A stretch of DNA of 44,965 nt from Priestia flexa NBRC 15715 (lineage in GTDB: Bacteria; Bacillota; Bacilli; Bacillales; Bacillaceae_H). This document shows positions 1-10,462 of the stretch, piece by piece. Both the position numbers and the translations under genes were made by a program. Where the stretch lies: contig NZ_BCVD01000015.1 in assembly GCF_001591565.1 (NCBI RefSeq), forward strand, positions 1-44,965. The letters are read 5' to 3'. Under the pieces are notes generated by a model. It worked only from the letters and a program-made list of their open reading frames with translations, was not told where the DNA came from and made no database searches. The first letter of the stretch is position 1. Each line of letters starts with the position of its first letter.

Positions 1-43
1 TACGCTCCATTCCACCCTGTTTCCAAACTGGTTTTTCCCAATC

Positions 44-90
44 AAAAAAAGCCTGAACGATTAAAAGTTGTGAACTCTCAATTGTTCAGG
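44..90 (-). terminator. Intrinsic terminator of the M23 peptidase gene
   Basis: Read on the minus strand, CCTGAAC and GTTCAGG close a long hairpin. Its inner arms also pair, with two G-U wobbles, and a run of seven T follows. It lies about 50 nt beyond the stop codon of the M23 gene. Confidence 0.75.
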
Positions 91-137
91 TATAGTAGGG
101 GCTGAACTACTTATGTCTCAATCTCTTATAGGATGAG

Positions 138-1154
138 CTATTCGTTATTATTCAGTTGGCTAATTAATACATCTTTAACGTCTTCTTGTGATAACCCTTT
201 CCAAAACAGGGTACCGTTAATCAACAAGTCTACATGCAAATGTAATTCTGTATTATCTTTTTGCACCTCTCCGCTTGTACCAGAATTTCCAACGTAGCCG
301 ATTAGCGTATCTTTTGTAATAGTATCACCCACGTTTAACTCTTCATCGACTTGATCTAGATGAGCAAATCGCGCCTGCATGCCATTGTCATACTGAATCC
401 ATACTTGTCTACCACGTAGCTTATCCAGGATATAAGCAGGAGTCTTTTGAACCTCTTTACAATATGCTAAATCTTTGTTTCGTTGCTCCACGGATTCATA
501 CGGCTTATAATTATGATCCACTCGTACCACTTTGCCTTTTCCCATTCCATACACTTCAGTTTCTTTATTGACAACTACGCCCGCTGAGTATGTATACCAG
601 TCTAACCCTTCATGGAAACCATGGCGATATGTACGATCAGCTCCTGGCAAATGAGATGGAAACGTATCAGCTTTAGCGTTTTCTAGTGGTGGTGTTAACC
701 CACTCATATACTGCATCACTTCTTCTCTTGTAAACTGCTTAGTACTAACTGCTTGAGCTGCTTCTTCGCTTGATTGAGATGACTTTAAAATAGCATACGC
801 TGCTTTAAGTTTAACGTAGCTAGGTTCTTGTTTTTCTAAGAACGATGCTGATATAAACGCTCGATTGTTTTGAATGAAAAAATCTTGTTCAGCGAGTGGA
901 AAAAGTTCATTATTAATTTGGACGACGGGAACATTTTCAATAAACATATAAACGTTATCCGCGACAACAAGCTGAAGCTGACGGTCGACCGGGCTGTATG
1001 TAGAATCATAAGCCGCCGATTGAATCGTCATATCTAAATAGGCCTTTCCTTCCCTGTATACATATCCTGCTTTTTCTTCCGTGCTTAACTTCATAAATAA
1101 AAAAGCGGTACATGCCATTAAAACAACTACCGTAAGCCACACTCTTTTTTTCAT
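138..1154 (-). CDS. Membrane-anchored M23 (LytM/LytH-like) peptidase
   Basis: A 338-residue envelope protein. The N-terminus is a basic stretch plus a hydrophobic segment (about residues 5-21), so it is exported and probably held as a signal anchor. The middle (about 35-110) resembles a small beta-rich accessory domain. The C-terminal third is an M23 metallopeptidase domain: the HEGLD motif and the later ELHLHVD motif supply zinc ligands of lysostaphin-type endopeptidases, which cut peptidoglycan peptide bridges. The open frame extends 34 codons upstream, but the ATG at 1154 has a good AGGGGAG Shine-Dalgarno sequence and starts directly before the signal segment. The size and layout recall the sporulation peptidase LytH, but I cannot confirm that. 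It is transcribed away from the betaine transporter gene. Confidence 0.85.
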   Translation of the reverse strand: MKKRVWLTVVVLMACTAFLFMKLSTEEKAGYVYREGKAYLDMTIQSAAYDSTYSPVDRQLQLVVADNVYMFIENVPVVQINNELFPLAEQDFFIQNNRAFISASFLEKQEPSYVKLKAAYAILKSSQSSEEAAQAVSTKQFTREEVMQYMSGLTPPLENAKADTFPSHLPGADRTYRHGFHEGLDWYTYSAGVVVNKETEVYGMGKGKVVRVDHNYKPYESVEQRNKDLAYCKEVQKTPAYILDKLRGRQVWIQYDNGMQARFAHLDQVDEELNVGDTITKDTLIGYVGNSGTSGEVQKDNTELHLHVDLLINGTLFWKGLSQEDVKDVLISQLNNNE

Positions 1155-1324
1155 ACGGACTCCCCTTTCTATTATTACGTCATTTTGTCCTCTTTGACAT
1201 TGTCTTAAACGAAAGATGAATCGTACTGCACGAGGAAAGTGTAAAAATGGTTTCATGTATAGTAAAAAAGGTTAAAAGAGAAACTGTACATAAGAGGTTT
1301 TTTCACGAAAGGAGTGCGAGCTAA

Positions 1325-2848
1325 TTGAAAAAGCTGACGCCAGTGTTTCTGTTTTCTGTGATTATTGCGGCTTTGTTTATTATTTGGGGAGTCATTCCAG
1401 AAAGCACGCTAGGAAATGCCGCTTTAACGCCTGTTACCAGTGCTATTCATCAATTTATTATTGAAAAATTCGGTTGGTATTACCTATTAGCTGCTACCCT
1501 ATTTTTAGGCTTTACACTATTTTTAATTTTTTCACGGTATGGAAATATCAAATTAGGTAAGACAGAGGATGAACCTCAATATAGTTATATATCCTGGTTT
1601 GCCATGCTGTTTAGTGCAGGGATGGGGATCGGTTTAGTATTCTGGGGCGCTTCTGAACCTATTAACCATTTTCATACCCCACCTTCTGGAGATGGAAATA
1701 CAGCAGAAGCCGCTCGAGCAGCAATGCGATATTCTTTTTTTCATTGGGGATTACATCCTTGGGCTATTTATTCAGTGCTTGCTTTGGCACTTGCGTACTT
1801 TCAATTTCGTAAGGGATATCCTTTTGTAATTAGCAATATTTTACGTCCTCTTTTAGGTAAGCGCGTAGACGGAGGGTTAGGTACTCTTATTAACGTTATC
1901 TCCGTGTTTGCAACTGTGTTTGGCGTAGCCACATCACTTGGGTTAGGAGCCATTCAGATTACAGGTGGAATGGCTTACTTATCTCCAGCCATTGATAACA
2001 ACTTTACTACACAGCTAATCGTCATTATTATTGTTACGGTACTATTTATGTTATCCGCCCAAACGGGTCTTAATAAAGGAATTAAATATTTAAGTAACAT
2101 TAATATCCTATTAGCTATTCTTTTAATGCTTTTCTTACTATTTGCGGGTCCTACAAACTTTATAATGGACTTATTCGTCACAACAATCGGGTCTTACATT
2201 CAGTATTTACCATCTATGAGCTTCCGATTAAGTCCGTTTGATAACAACACGTGGGTTCAGGACTGGACGATTTTCTACTGGGCTTGGTGGATTGCTTGGG
2301 CTCCATTTGTTGGAACTTTTATAGCTCGCATTTCTCGCGGACGTACGATTCGAGAGTTTTTAATTGGTGTGTTAGCCGTCCCAACAATATTTGGTGGCCT
2401 ATGGTTTTCTGTATTCGGTGGATCAGCCATTCATTTAGACTTCTTTAAAAACATACCAGTTATGGATGTCATTAACGAGCGAGGCTCAGAAGTAGCTCTG
2501 TTTTATGTATTAGAACAATTTCCATTAGGAACGGTTATGTCAATTATCGCTATTTGCTTGATTGCTACCTTCTTTATTACATCAGCCGACTCTGCAACAT
2601 TTGTTCTCGGCATGCAAACGACGAATGGTGACTTAAACCCGTCAAATTCTGTGAAGTTTATTTGGGGTATGATTCAAACTTTAACTGCGGTTATCCTGCT
2701 TTGGACTGGTGGATTAGATGCGCTTCAGACAGCCGCCATTATTGCAGCATTGCCATTTTCAATCGTACTGGTACTCACGGTCTTCTCACTCATCAAATCG
2801 TTTAGAGAAGAATTAAAAAAAGCAGATGTACATCCTAAAAAAATTTAA
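1325..2848 (+). CDS. opuD: BCCT-family glycine betaine/choline-type transporter
   Basis: A 507-residue polytopic membrane protein of the betaine-choline-carnitine transporter family. These proteins import osmoprotectants with sodium or proton symport. The family signature is visible: a glycine stretch (GMGIG) followed by FWGASEP, and the later aromatic box around WAWWIAWAPFVG with the ARISRGRT loop. About twelve hydrophobic segments are present. The GMGIG form is the one usually found in sodium-coupled betaine carriers. Length matches B. subtilis OpuD (about 512). The start is TTG, chosen because a GGAG Shine-Dalgarno sequence lies just upstream. It is a single-gene unit closed by a strong terminator. 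The opuD assignment is by family resemblance; the substrate could be another betaine. Confidence 0.85.
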   Translation: MKKLTPVFLFSVIIAALFIIWGVIPESTLGNAALTPVTSAIHQFIIEKFGWYYLLAATLFLGFTLFLIFSRYGNIKLGKTEDEPQYSYISWFAMLFSAGMGIGLVFWGASEPINHFHTPPSGDGNTAEAARAAMRYSFFHWGLHPWAIYSVLALALAYFQFRKGYPFVISNILRPLLGKRVDGGLGTLINVISVFATVFGVATSLGLGAIQITGGMAYLSPAIDNNFTTQLIVIIIVTVLFMLSAQTGLNKGIKYLSNINILLAILLMLFLLFAGPTNFIMDLFVTTIGSYIQYLPSMSFRLSPFDNNTWVQDWTIFYWAWWIAWAPFVGTFIARISRGRTIREFLIGVLAVPTIFGGLWFSVFGGSAIHLDFFKNIPVMDVINERGSEVALFYVLEQFPLGTVMSIIAICLIATFFITSADSATFVLGMQTTNGDLNPSNSVKFIWGMIQTLTAVILLWTGGLDALQTAAIIAALPFSIVLVLTVFSLIKSFREELKKADVHPKKI

Positions 2849-2853
2849 GAAAA

Positions 2854-2884
2854 GAAGCATTCCCGTTTTCGGAATGCTTCTTTT
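2854..2884 (+). terminator. Intrinsic terminator after the BCCT gene
   Basis: A perfect 10-bp stem GAAGCATTCC/GGAATGCTTC with a 7-nt loop, followed by TTTT, 6 nt after the stop codon. Confidence 0.9.
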
Positions 2885-2927
2885 ACTATGTTATAATTTC
2901 ACATTAAACGAAATAATCCTTTTATTA

Positions 2928-3170
2928 TCATCTAATAAATAAAAAAATGACGGTGTAGCCTAGAAAAAAAACAAAGAGCGAGCTACACGTCACAAAGAAC
3001 GCTTTTTTCTTCGAGTGTACATTCATTTTAGCAATTCCATATGCTAAATAGGCAAATACAAAGAAAAGAATAATTTTTGCTGTTAATTCATCACGTTTTG
3101 ATAAAAGCTCAACTGTCGCATAGCCGCTCCAAATCATAAGCTGCAAGCTGTACAAAAAAGGTTTAACCAT
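2928..3170 (-). CDS. Small membrane protein of unknown function
   Basis: An 80-residue protein that I do not recognise. It has three hydrophobic segments (about residues 5-22, 32-48 and 56-79) separated by short charged loops, one containing HSKKK. This predicts a small triple-spanning inner-membrane protein. The ATG at 3170 has a GAGG ribosome-binding site 8 nt upstream. It lies just downstream of the pdh operon on the same strand, but the pdhD terminator separates them, so it probably has its own promoter. The coding call rests on length, hydrophobic pattern and the ribosome-binding site. Confidence 0.65.
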   Translation of the reverse strand: MVKPFLYSLQLMIWSGYATVELLSKRDELTAKIILFFVFAYLAYGIAKMNVHSKKKAFFVTCSSLFVFFLGYTVIFLFIR

Positions 3171-3236
3171 CGCTCATTCCTCACTTTTATAACGGCACTT
3201 ACATCACTTATATGCAGCTTGACCACGTTTTACAAC

Positions 3237-3268
3237 AAAAAAGCTCATGCCGGAGGCACGAGCTTTTT
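3237..3268 (-). terminator. Intrinsic terminator of the pdh operon
   Basis: The hairpin GCTC..GCC/GGC..GAGC with one internal mismatch is flanked by A6 on the plus strand and T5 on the other side. Read on the minus strand it lies directly after the pdhD stop codon. Confidence 0.85.
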
Positions 3269-3274
3269 CATCTA

Positions 3275-4687
3275 TTATTTTACAATGTGAATTGGGCTTC
3301 CGATTGCTACTTCAGCTGCTTCCATTGTAATCTCACCTAATGTTGGGTGAGCGTGAATTGTTAATGCAATATCTTCAGCAGTCATACCGCTCTCGATTGC
3401 AAGACCAAGTTCAGCGATCATGTCAGATGCACTTGGACCAGCAATTTGAGCACCGATTACAACGCCATCTTCTTTACGAGTGATTAGCTTTAAGAATCCT
3501 TCTGCAGCGTTAAGTGCAAGTGCACGTCCGTTAGCTGCGAATGGGAATTTAGAAGCTTGAATTGCTAAACCTTCTTCTTTCGCTTGTGCTTCTGTGTAAC
3601 CCACGCTCGCAAGCTCAGGCTCAGAGAATACAACAGCTGGAATTCCTAAGTAATCAATTTCAGCTGGTTCACCAGCGATTGCTTCAGCAGCAATTTTACC
3701 TTCGTATGAAGCTTTGTGTGCAAGTGGTGGTCCAGAAACGATATCACCGATTGCATAGATGTTGCTTACAGATGTACGGCATTGTTTGTCAGTTTCGATT
3801 ACACCGCGGTCAGTCATTTTTACGCCAACTTGCTCAAGACCAAGCTCGTCAGTGTTTGGACGACGACCAACTGTTACTAATACGTAATCAGCTTCAACTG
3901 TTTTTGCTTCTCCACCAACTTCAAACGTTACTTTAACGCCATCAGCAGTTTCTTCTACACCTTTAGCCATAGCTTTAGTGAAGATTTCAACGTTTCCTTT
4001 TTTCTTAAGGTTACGTTTTACAAGAGAGCTCATTTGTTTTTCGAAACCAGCTAAGATTTCATCAGCTGCTTCAACAAATGTTACTTCAGTTCCGAAGTTA
4101 GCATAAGCAGTACCAAGCTCAGTACCGATGTAACCTCCACCGATTACAACTAATTTTTTAGGAACTTCTTTAAGCGCTAATGCACCTGTAGAGTTGATTA
4201 CGCGCTCAGAGAATTTGAATCCTGGAATCTCGATTGGACGAGAACCAGTTGCAAGAATTGCGTTTTTGAACTTGTACGTTTGTGCAGAATTTTCATCCAT
4301 TACACGTACAGTTTCGCTATCCACGAAGTAAGCTTCACCTTTTACGATATCTACTTTGTTACCTTTAAGTAAACCTTCAACACCGCCAGTAAGTTTGTTT
4401 ACTACGCCGTTTTTGAACTCTTGAACTTTTGTGAAGTCAACAGTTACATTTTCAGCAAAAATACCCATATCTTCTGAGTGTTTTGCTTCTTCAAAACGGT
4501 GACCTGCTGCGATTAATGCTTTTGAAGGAATACAACCAACGTTTAAGCACACACCACCAAGGTTACCTTTTTCAACGATTGTTACTTTTTGTCCTAGTTG
4601 AGCTGCACGAATTGCTGCAACGTAACCACCAGGGCCAGCACCAATGACAAGAGTATCAGTTTCGATTGGGAAATCTCCTACTACCAT
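3275..4687 (-). CDS. pdhD: Dihydrolipoyl dehydrogenase (E3)
   Basis: The 470-residue E3 flavoprotein of the pyruvate dehydrogenase complex, which also typically serves the 2-oxoglutarate and branched-chain complexes. It reoxidises dihydrolipoamide and passes electrons to NAD+. Visible features are the FAD dinucleotide fold GAGPGGY near residue 16, the redox disulfide Cys47/Cys52 in GGVCLNVGC, a second NAD-binding motif GGGYIGTE near residue 185, and the C-terminal catalytic pair His447/Glu452 in HPTLGE. The ATG has a GGAGG site and lies only 3 nt after the pdhC stop, so the two are probably translated from one message. Last gene of the operon. Confidence 0.98.
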   Translation of the reverse strand: MVVGDFPIETDTLVIGAGPGGYVAAIRAAQLGQKVTIVEKGNLGGVCLNVGCIPSKALIAAGHRFEEAKHSEDMGIFAENVTVDFTKVQEFKNGVVNKLTGGVEGLLKGNKVDIVKGEAYFVDSETVRVMDENSAQTYKFKNAILATGSRPIEIPGFKFSERVINSTGALALKEVPKKLVVIGGGYIGTELGTAYANFGTEVTFVEAADEILAGFEKQMSSLVKRNLKKKGNVEIFTKAMAKGVEETADGVKVTFEVGGEAKTVEADYVLVTVGRRPNTDELGLEQVGVKMTDRGVIETDKQCRTSVSNIYAIGDIVSGPPLAHKASYEGKIAAEAIAGEPAEIDYLGIPAVVFSEPELASVGYTEAQAKEEGLAIQASKFPFAANGRALALNAAEGFLKLITRKEDGVVIGAQIAGPSASDMIAELGLAIESGMTAEDIALTIHAHPTLGEITMEAAEVAIGSPIHIVK

Positions 4688-4690
4688 TTA

Positions 4691-6013
4691 TTACGCCTCC
4701 ATTAATAATAATTCTGGATCATTTAATAAACGCTTGATTTGGTTAAGAGCGTTTTGAGCTGTTGCACCATCAATGATACGGTGGTCAAAGCTTAGAGATA
4801 ATGCTAATACTGGAGCAATTACAATTTCACCGTCACGTACAACTGGTTTTTCAGCAATGCGTCCGATACCTAGAATTGCAACTTCTGGGTGGTTAATTAC
4901 TGGAGTGAACCATTGTCCACCAGCAGAACCGATGTTTGTGATTGTACAAGAAGCGCCTTTCATTTCAGCAGGAGCTAATTTACCTTCACGTGCTTTTCCA
5001 GCAAGGTCATTAATTTGGTCAGAAATCTCAAATACAGACTTGCGGTCAGCATTTTTCACTACAGGTACTAAAAGACCTTTTTCAGTATCAGCCGCGATAC
5101 CGATGTTGTAGTAGTGTTTTTGGATTACTTCATCAGTAGAATCATCAATAGATGTGTTAAGAGCTGGGAACTTCTTAAGTGCAGAAGTTAATGCTTTAAC
5201 AACATAAGGTAAGAATGTTAATTTAATACCTTGGTCAGCTGCTACTGATTTGAACTTCTTACGGTGTGCAACAAGTGCTGTAACATCAATTTCGTCCATT
5301 AATGTTACGTGAGGAGCCGTTTGCTTAGAGTTAACCATTGCTTTTGCAATTGCACGACGAATACCGCTCATTTTCTCACGAGTTTCTGGTAAGTCACCTT
5401 CTGGAATTGCTGTAGCTGTAGCTTTTGGTGCTGCCTCAGTTGCCGCTGGAGCCTCTTCAGTTGCTGTTGAAGCTGCTGCAGTTGAACTACCAGATAAGAA
5501 GCTATCGATGTCTTCTTTTACGATACGGCCGTTTTTAGCTGATCCTGGAACTGCTTTAATGTCTACGCCTTTTTCACGAGCATATTTACGAACTGAAGGC
5601 ATAGCAATAACTTTGCGGTTTGGATCTACTTCAGCTTGTGGTTGCGCACTAGCTGCTGCTTTTTCTACGTCTTGTCCAGCTTCAGCTGTTGCTTGAACTT
5701 GCTCTTCTTCTTTTGGAGCTTCTTGTTTTGGCGCGTCGTCATGATCGTCGCCTTTGAATTTTAGATCTTCGTAACCAGGAGCATCAAAAGTTACGATAAC
5801 TTGACCTACAGTTGCTACTGTACCTTCGTCAACCTTAACTTCTAATACTTTACCTTTTACAGGAGATGGGATTTCAACAACAGCTTTGTCGTTTTGTACT
5901 TCGGCAAGTACATCATCCTCATCGATTTCATCTCCAGCTTTTACGAACCATTTTACGATTTCACCTTCGTGGATACCTTCACCGATATCCGGCAGTTTAA
6001 ATTCAAATGCCAC
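4691..6013 (-). CDS. pdhC: Dihydrolipoyllysine acetyltransferase (E2)
   Basis: The 440-residue core protein of the pyruvate dehydrogenase complex; it moves the acetyl group from E1 to CoA. Domains in order: one lipoyl domain (residues 1-80) with the modified lysine at Lys43 in QNDKAVVEI; an Ala/Pro/Glu-rich linker; a peripheral subunit-binding domain (about 135-170, starting at [10 protein letters not shown]); another Ala/Thr-rich linker; and the catalytic acyltransferase domain with His411 and Asp415 in DHRIIDG. The single lipoyl domain fits Gram-positive E2 proteins. The gene is separated from pdhB by 103 nt holding a perfect hairpin, unlike the 3-nt gaps elsewhere in the operon, so its expression may be set separately from that of E1. 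Confidence 0.98.
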   Translation of the reverse strand: MAFEFKLPDIGEGIHEGEIVKWFVKAGDEIDEDDVLAEVQNDKAVVEIPSPVKGKVLEVKVDEGTVATVGQVIVTFDAPGYEDLKFKGDDHDDAPKQEAPKEEEQVQATAEAGQDVEKAAASAQPQAEVDPNRKVIAMPSVRKYAREKGVDIKAVPGSAKNGRIVKEDIDSFLSGSSTAAASTATEEAPAATEAAPKATATAIPEGDLPETREKMSGIRRAIAKAMVNSKQTAPHVTLMDEIDVTALVAHRKKFKSVAADQGIKLTFLPYVVKALTSALKKFPALNTSIDDSTDEVIQKHYYNIGIAADTEKGLLVPVVKNADRKSVFEISDQINDLAGKAREGKLAPAEMKGASCTITNIGSAGGQWFTPVINHPEVAILGIGRIAEKPVVRDGEIVIAPVLALSLSFDHRIIDGATAQNALNQIKRLLNDPELLLMEA

Positions 6014-6073
6014 GTGTCTTCAACCTCCTAGTTAGTTGCAATATGTTTAGTTGGTTTTTATACCTTATTTACA

Positions 6074-6102
6074 ATAGAAATCAGCAAAATGCTGATTTCT
6101 AT
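6074..6102. repeat. Perfect 13-bp hairpin between pdhB and pdhC
   Basis: ATAGAAATCAGCA and its exact complement are separated by three bases. On the pdh transcript strand there is no T-run after the stem, so it is a poor intrinsic terminator. A role in RNA stability, processing or partial attenuation between the E1 and E2-E3 cistrons is more likely. Confidence 0.8.
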
Positions 6103-6116
6103 AGAGTAACAATCAA

Positions 6117-7094
6117 TTAAAATTCAAGAACTTTTTTAGCAGTTGCTACAATATCCTTGTGGTCTGGTAACCAAACGCCCTCTGCTTGAGAGAATGGGAA
6201 TACTGTATCTGGAGCAGCTACGCGTAATACTGGAGCTTCTAAGCTTAAGATTGCGCGGTCGTTGATTTCAGCTACAACGTTTGAAGCGATACCAGCTTGC
6301 TTTTGAGCTTCTTGAACAACAATTGCACGACCAGTTTTTTCAACTGATGCGATGATTGTTTCGATATCTAAAGGCTGAACTGTACGTAAGTCAACAACTT
6401 CTACAGATACGCCTTCTTTTTCTAATTCTTCAGCTGCTTTTAATGATGAATGAACCATTGCACCATAAGCGAAGATTGAAACGTCAGTACCTTCACGTTT
6501 TACATCAGCTTTACCAATTTCAATTGTATAAGCTTCTTCAGGTACTTCTTGACGGAATGAGCGGTATAATTTCATGTGCTCTAAGTAAACAACAGGATCG
6601 TTGTCACGAATTGCTGAAATTAAAAGACCTTTTGCATCGTATGGAGTTGAAGGAATTACAACTTTCAAACCAGGTTGAGATGCTACTAAACCTTCTAAGC
6701 TATCAGCGTGAAGTTCTGGTGTGTGTACGCCGCCACCGAATGGTGAACGGAACGTGATTGGTGCGTTCCAACGACCGCCAGAACGATAACGCATACGAGC
6801 TGCTTGACCAGAAATTGAATCAAGAACTTCAAATACGAAACCGAAGAATTGAATTTCAGGTACTGGACGGAAACCTTGAGTCGATAGACCAACAGCAAGA
6901 CCGCCGATACCAGATTCAGCAAGTGGTGTATCGAAAACGCGATCTTCACCGAATTCTTGTTGAAGACCTTCAGTTGCACGGAATACTCCACCGTTTACGC
7001 CAACGTCTTCACCAAAAACTAATACGTTTTCGTCGTTTTTCATTTCTGTGCGTAACGCATCAGTGATTGCTTGAATCAATGTCATTTGCGCCAT
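6117..7094 (-). CDS. pdhB: Pyruvate dehydrogenase E1 beta subunit
   Basis: The 325-residue beta subunit of E1. With PdhA it forms the thiamine-diphosphate-dependent tetramer that decarboxylates pyruvate and acetylates the lipoyl group of PdhC. The transketolase-like pyrimidine-binding half is recognisable from FGEDVG near residue 27 through the substrate-loop region [13 protein letters not shown]. The C-terminal half (from about residue 200) is the transketolase C domain with DLRTVQPLD. Length matches the family. It begins 3 nt after the pdhA stop. Confidence 0.98.
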   Translation of the reverse strand: MAQMTLIQAITDALRTEMKNDENVLVFGEDVGVNGGVFRATEGLQQEFGEDRVFDTPLAESGIGGLAVGLSTQGFRPVPEIQFFGFVFEVLDSISGQAARMRYRSGGRWNAPITFRSPFGGGVHTPELHADSLEGLVASQPGLKVVIPSTPYDAKGLLISAIRDNDPVVYLEHMKLYRSFRQEVPEEAYTIEIGKADVKREGTDVSIFAYGAMVHSSLKAAEELEKEGVSVEVVDLRTVQPLDIETIIASVEKTGRAIVVQEAQKQAGIASNVVAEINDRAILSLEAPVLRVAAPDTVFPFSQAEGVWLPDHKDIVATAKKVLEF

Positions 7095-7097
7095 GGC

Positions 7098-8213
<1,116 letters not shown>

Positions 8214-8742
8214 CTAAGTCACCTCTTCCTTTCATTTAAGCCTTACTTTTCAATGTGCTAATCAAACAAAAAAATACACATTGCTAGGATACCCAAAACA
8301 AGCACCTAAAAGTCATTTTTTGTCGACTAGAATTCCATTTGAGTCCGCTACGTATTTCAACATGTTTTATGTATTCCCGGGCGCACTCGATTCAAACATT
8401 TAAGTAAAAGGAAAGTTTAAGCGAAACTTTCATTCCGTTAAACTGTATTAATTATTTCAACAAAATGATTAATACAACACTTACTACGCTAAATAGTGTA
8501 CACCACATTAAAACGGTTCGTCAATCTATTTACGCTTATAAATTTAAGCTTTTTGCCTTATTACACTTTTAAAAAATGTTAAATCCATCTGTGCTATTAC
8601 ACAAACATATCCTGTACTACTTGTCTTATAATAACCGTTTAAAAACCTGCTTAATATCACCGTTTAATTTCTTACAAACCCTTTGAATGAAAGCGTTTTA
8701 CAGACTATTTAATTCATGTCGAATACTGTTGTATATCAAATC
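8214..8742 (-). promoter_or_regulatory. Long non-coding leader/control region of pdhABCD
   Basis: No gene is visible in these 530 bases. On the minus strand there is a promoter candidate at 8495-8524 (TTGACG, 18-nt spacer, TACACT), which would give a leader of roughly 270 nt. The leader side contains a perfect 8-bp hairpin (GAAAGTTT/AAACTTTC, 8411-8431) and a looser GAGT..ACTC pairing around 8341-8389. I recognise no known riboswitch class. The promoter match is 5/6 and 4/6, so it is only a candidate. Confidence 0.45.
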
Positions 8743-8766
8743 AAAAAACAGCCAATGCTTATTGCT
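8743..8766 (-). terminator. Possible weak terminator of ykyA
   Basis: On the minus strand a short bulged stem (AGCAAT/ATTGGCT) is followed by six T, about 20 nt after the ykyA stop. The stem is weak, so partial read-through toward pdhA is possible. Confidence 0.4.
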
Positions 8767-8783
8767 TTGAGTGTTTCCTGCTT

Positions 8784-9434
8784 TTATTCTTGATCTGATT
8801 TCACCTTTTTGTAGAAGTTCTTTTTTTCTTCATTATAAGCATCCGTTGCTTGATTAAACTTTTCACTATTCTCCTGCACCTTTTGGTACATCTCATTAAT
8901 AGAAGAAATTTGGTTTTCTAAATCGTTTAGCTTCACGTTTGTTTTTTGAAACATTGTGTATAGCTCTCTGTCTAACTCCACCGATTCTTCATACGAAGCA
9001 TACATCAAGTCGTATGCCTTATAGCGACTTTCCATTAAAGAAGCGAGTTTGTTGGCTTGCTTCTTTATGTCTTCATCTTTTACCAGTTCGATTTTCTCTT
9101 TGGCTTTTTCAAACTCTTCTTTTGAACGCTGCATACTTTCCTGTTCTTTTACTAAATGTTCTTCTCGTTCATCTAATAATTGGAGCGCTTCGCTTGCTTT
9201 TTCGTCAACTTTTTCTTTTTCTTTCATTCCAATTGATAAGATTTCTTCATATAGAACATTTTCTTTTTCTTCGAGTGCCGTCATCGGTTGCTGCTCTTTT
9301 ATAAACTGCTTCTCTTGATCAGCGACTTTCTCAAGCGCTTTATAAACTTCTAGTTCGTCTCCGCTTTCTGCTGAACATCCTGCTAAAAGCATCATACTTA
9401 TACCTATTGCACTTACTATTTTTTTAGTCTTCAT
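8784..9434 (-). CDS. ykyA: YkyA-family lipoprotein, coiled-coil
   Basis: A 216-residue lipoprotein. The signal peptide ends in the lipobox LLAGC with Cys20 as the lipid-modified residue, so the mature protein is anchored on the outer face of the membrane. The rest is highly charged, Glu/Lys-rich and free of Pro and Gly over long stretches, which predicts extended coiled coils (about residues 45-210). This fits the putative cell-wall-binding YkyA family found upstream of pdhA in Bacillus. Function is unknown. The ATG follows GGGAGG at a somewhat long 11-nt spacing. Confidence 0.85.
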   Translation of the reverse strand: MKTKKIVSAIGISMMLLAGCSAESGDELEVYKALEKVADQEKQFIKEQQPMTALEEKENVLYEEILSIGMKEKEKVDEKASEALQLLDEREEHLVKEQESMQRSKEEFEKAKEKIELVKDEDIKKQANKLASLMESRYKAYDLMYASYEESVELDRELYTMFQKTNVKLNDLENQISSINEMYQKVQENSEKFNQATDAYNEEKKNFYKKVKSDQE

Positions 9435-9605
9435 ACCTGGTAAATCCTCCCTTATACCAGCACTATTTTATCTTTATTGCCCGAATTAAGCAATTCATCT
9501 ACACCATTTTATTATCTTTTAATATATTATACTAACCCATCAAGAAAAAACGGTTAAATCGTTTGTGTTTTTTTGGGATTCTGTCTGTTCAGGAGTGTGT
9601 TAGTT

Positions 9606-9719
9606 ATGTATTACGGAGGATATGGATACGGATGTGGCGGTTCAAATAAAGAATTCGTTCTTTTAATTGTGCTATTTATTTTACTTGTTATTATTGGCTG
9701 CAGTTGGGGCGGCTGTTAA
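9606..9719 (+). CDS. YjcZ-family small sporulation membrane protein
   Basis: A 37-residue micro-protein. The N-terminus is a Gly/Tyr-rich repeat (MYYGGYGYGCGG), followed by one transmembrane helix (about residues 18-31, Leu/Ile/Val-rich) and a short C-terminal tail with GCSWGGC. This arrangement is typical of the YjcZ family, which is associated with sporulation. A ribosome-binding site AGGAG lies 10 nt upstream and a hairpin follows the stop, so it stands as its own small unit. Confidence 0.8.
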   Translation: MYYGGYGYGCGGSNKEFVLLIVLFILLVIIGCSWGGC

Positions 9720-9730
9720 TTAGTTAACAA

Positions 9731-9756
9731 AGAGAAAGTCAAGTGGCTTTCTCTTC
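9731..9756 (+). terminator. Hairpin after the YjcZ-like gene
   Basis: AGAGAAAG pairs perfectly with CTTTCTCT, and the inner bases extend the stem to about 10 bp. The following sequence has few T (TCTACA), so it may be a weak terminator. Confidence 0.6.
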
Positions 9757-9871
9757 TACATATAGCAACTCGGATGACTTTTCATATGTCTTTTGATACA
9801 CTTTATAGTACTAAACTGACAAGTATATGTCATAACTATTAGTACCATATATCGTTAGGGAGATGTGAACA

Positions 9872-10426
9872 GTGATTACAATGGATAAAATTATTAGGGA
9901 TGGCCACCCTACTCTGCGCAAAGTAGCACAAGAAGTAAAGCTTCCAGCAACAGCTGAAGATAAAGAAACGCTTAGACAACTACTTGAGTATGTTCAAAAC
10001 AGCCAAGACCCTGAAATTGCAGCCAAGTATAATTTACGTCCTGGAATTGGATTAGCTGCTCCTCAAATCAACGTATCAAAGCGAATGATTGCTATTCAAG
10101 CACCTGATGAGCGTGGAAACGTGCAAAGCTACGCCCTTTTCAACCCGAAAATTGTGAGCCACTCCGTTGAAAAAACGTATTTAACAAGCGGTGAGGGATG
10201 CTTATCCGTAGATGAAGAAATACCTGGATATGTCCCAAGGTACGCTCGTATTACTGTAAAAGGTACAACGCTAGAAGGAGAAGAGGTTAAAATCCGTTTG
10301 AAAGGCCTATTAGCTGTGGTCTTTCAGCATGAAATTGACCATCTTGATGGCGTTATGTTTTATGACCATATTAACAAAGCAGAGCCGTTTAAAGAACCTG
10401 AAAATGCAAGCCCTTATATGCGCTAA
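9872..10426 (+). CDS. def: Peptide deformylase (type 2)
   Basis: A 184-residue metalloenzyme that removes the N-formyl group from nascent proteins at the ribosome exit. All three deformylase motifs are present: GIGLAAPQ (58-65), EGCLS with metal ligand Cys110, and QHEIDH with ligands His153 and His157 and catalytic Glu154. The inserted loop after motif 1 and the length place it with the longer Gram-positive type 2 enzymes (B. subtilis YkrB). The GTG start is chosen because GGGAGATG lies 8 nt upstream and B. subtilis begins with the same MITM; an ATG three codons later is too far from the Shine-Dalgarno sequence. Confidence 0.97.
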   Translation: MITMDKIIRDGHPTLRKVAQEVKLPATAEDKETLRQLLEYVQNSQDPEIAAKYNLRPGIGLAAPQINVSKRMIAIQAPDERGNVQSYALFNPKIVSHSVEKTYLTSGEGCLSVDEEIPGYVPRYARITVKGTTLEGEEVKIRLKGLLAVVFQHEIDHLDGVMFYDHINKAEPFKEPENASPYMR

Positions 10427-10427
10427 A

Positions 10428-10459
10428 AAAAGTAGGAACCCGTCCAGGTTCCTACTTTT
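10428..10459. terminator. Bidirectional terminator between def and ykrA
   Basis: A perfect 13-bp stem (AAAAGTAGGAACC/GGTTCCTACTTTT) with a 6-nt loop between two convergent genes, with A and T tracts on both sides. Confidence 0.9.
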
Positions 10460-10462
10460 CTG

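Noticed and set aside
6356-7066. Open frames opposite pdhB (133 and 102 residues) and other frames antisense to pdhA, pdhC and pdhD
   Set aside because: They have skewed, repetitive Leu/Gln/His-rich composition, no ribosome-binding sites, and lie entirely on the other strand of highly conserved genes. They are shadows of codon bias.
8688-8702. TGAAAGCGTTTTACA as a CcpA cre site
   Set aside because: The left half fits but the right half ends AC instead of CA, and it lies about 480 bp from pdhA. Too weak to list.
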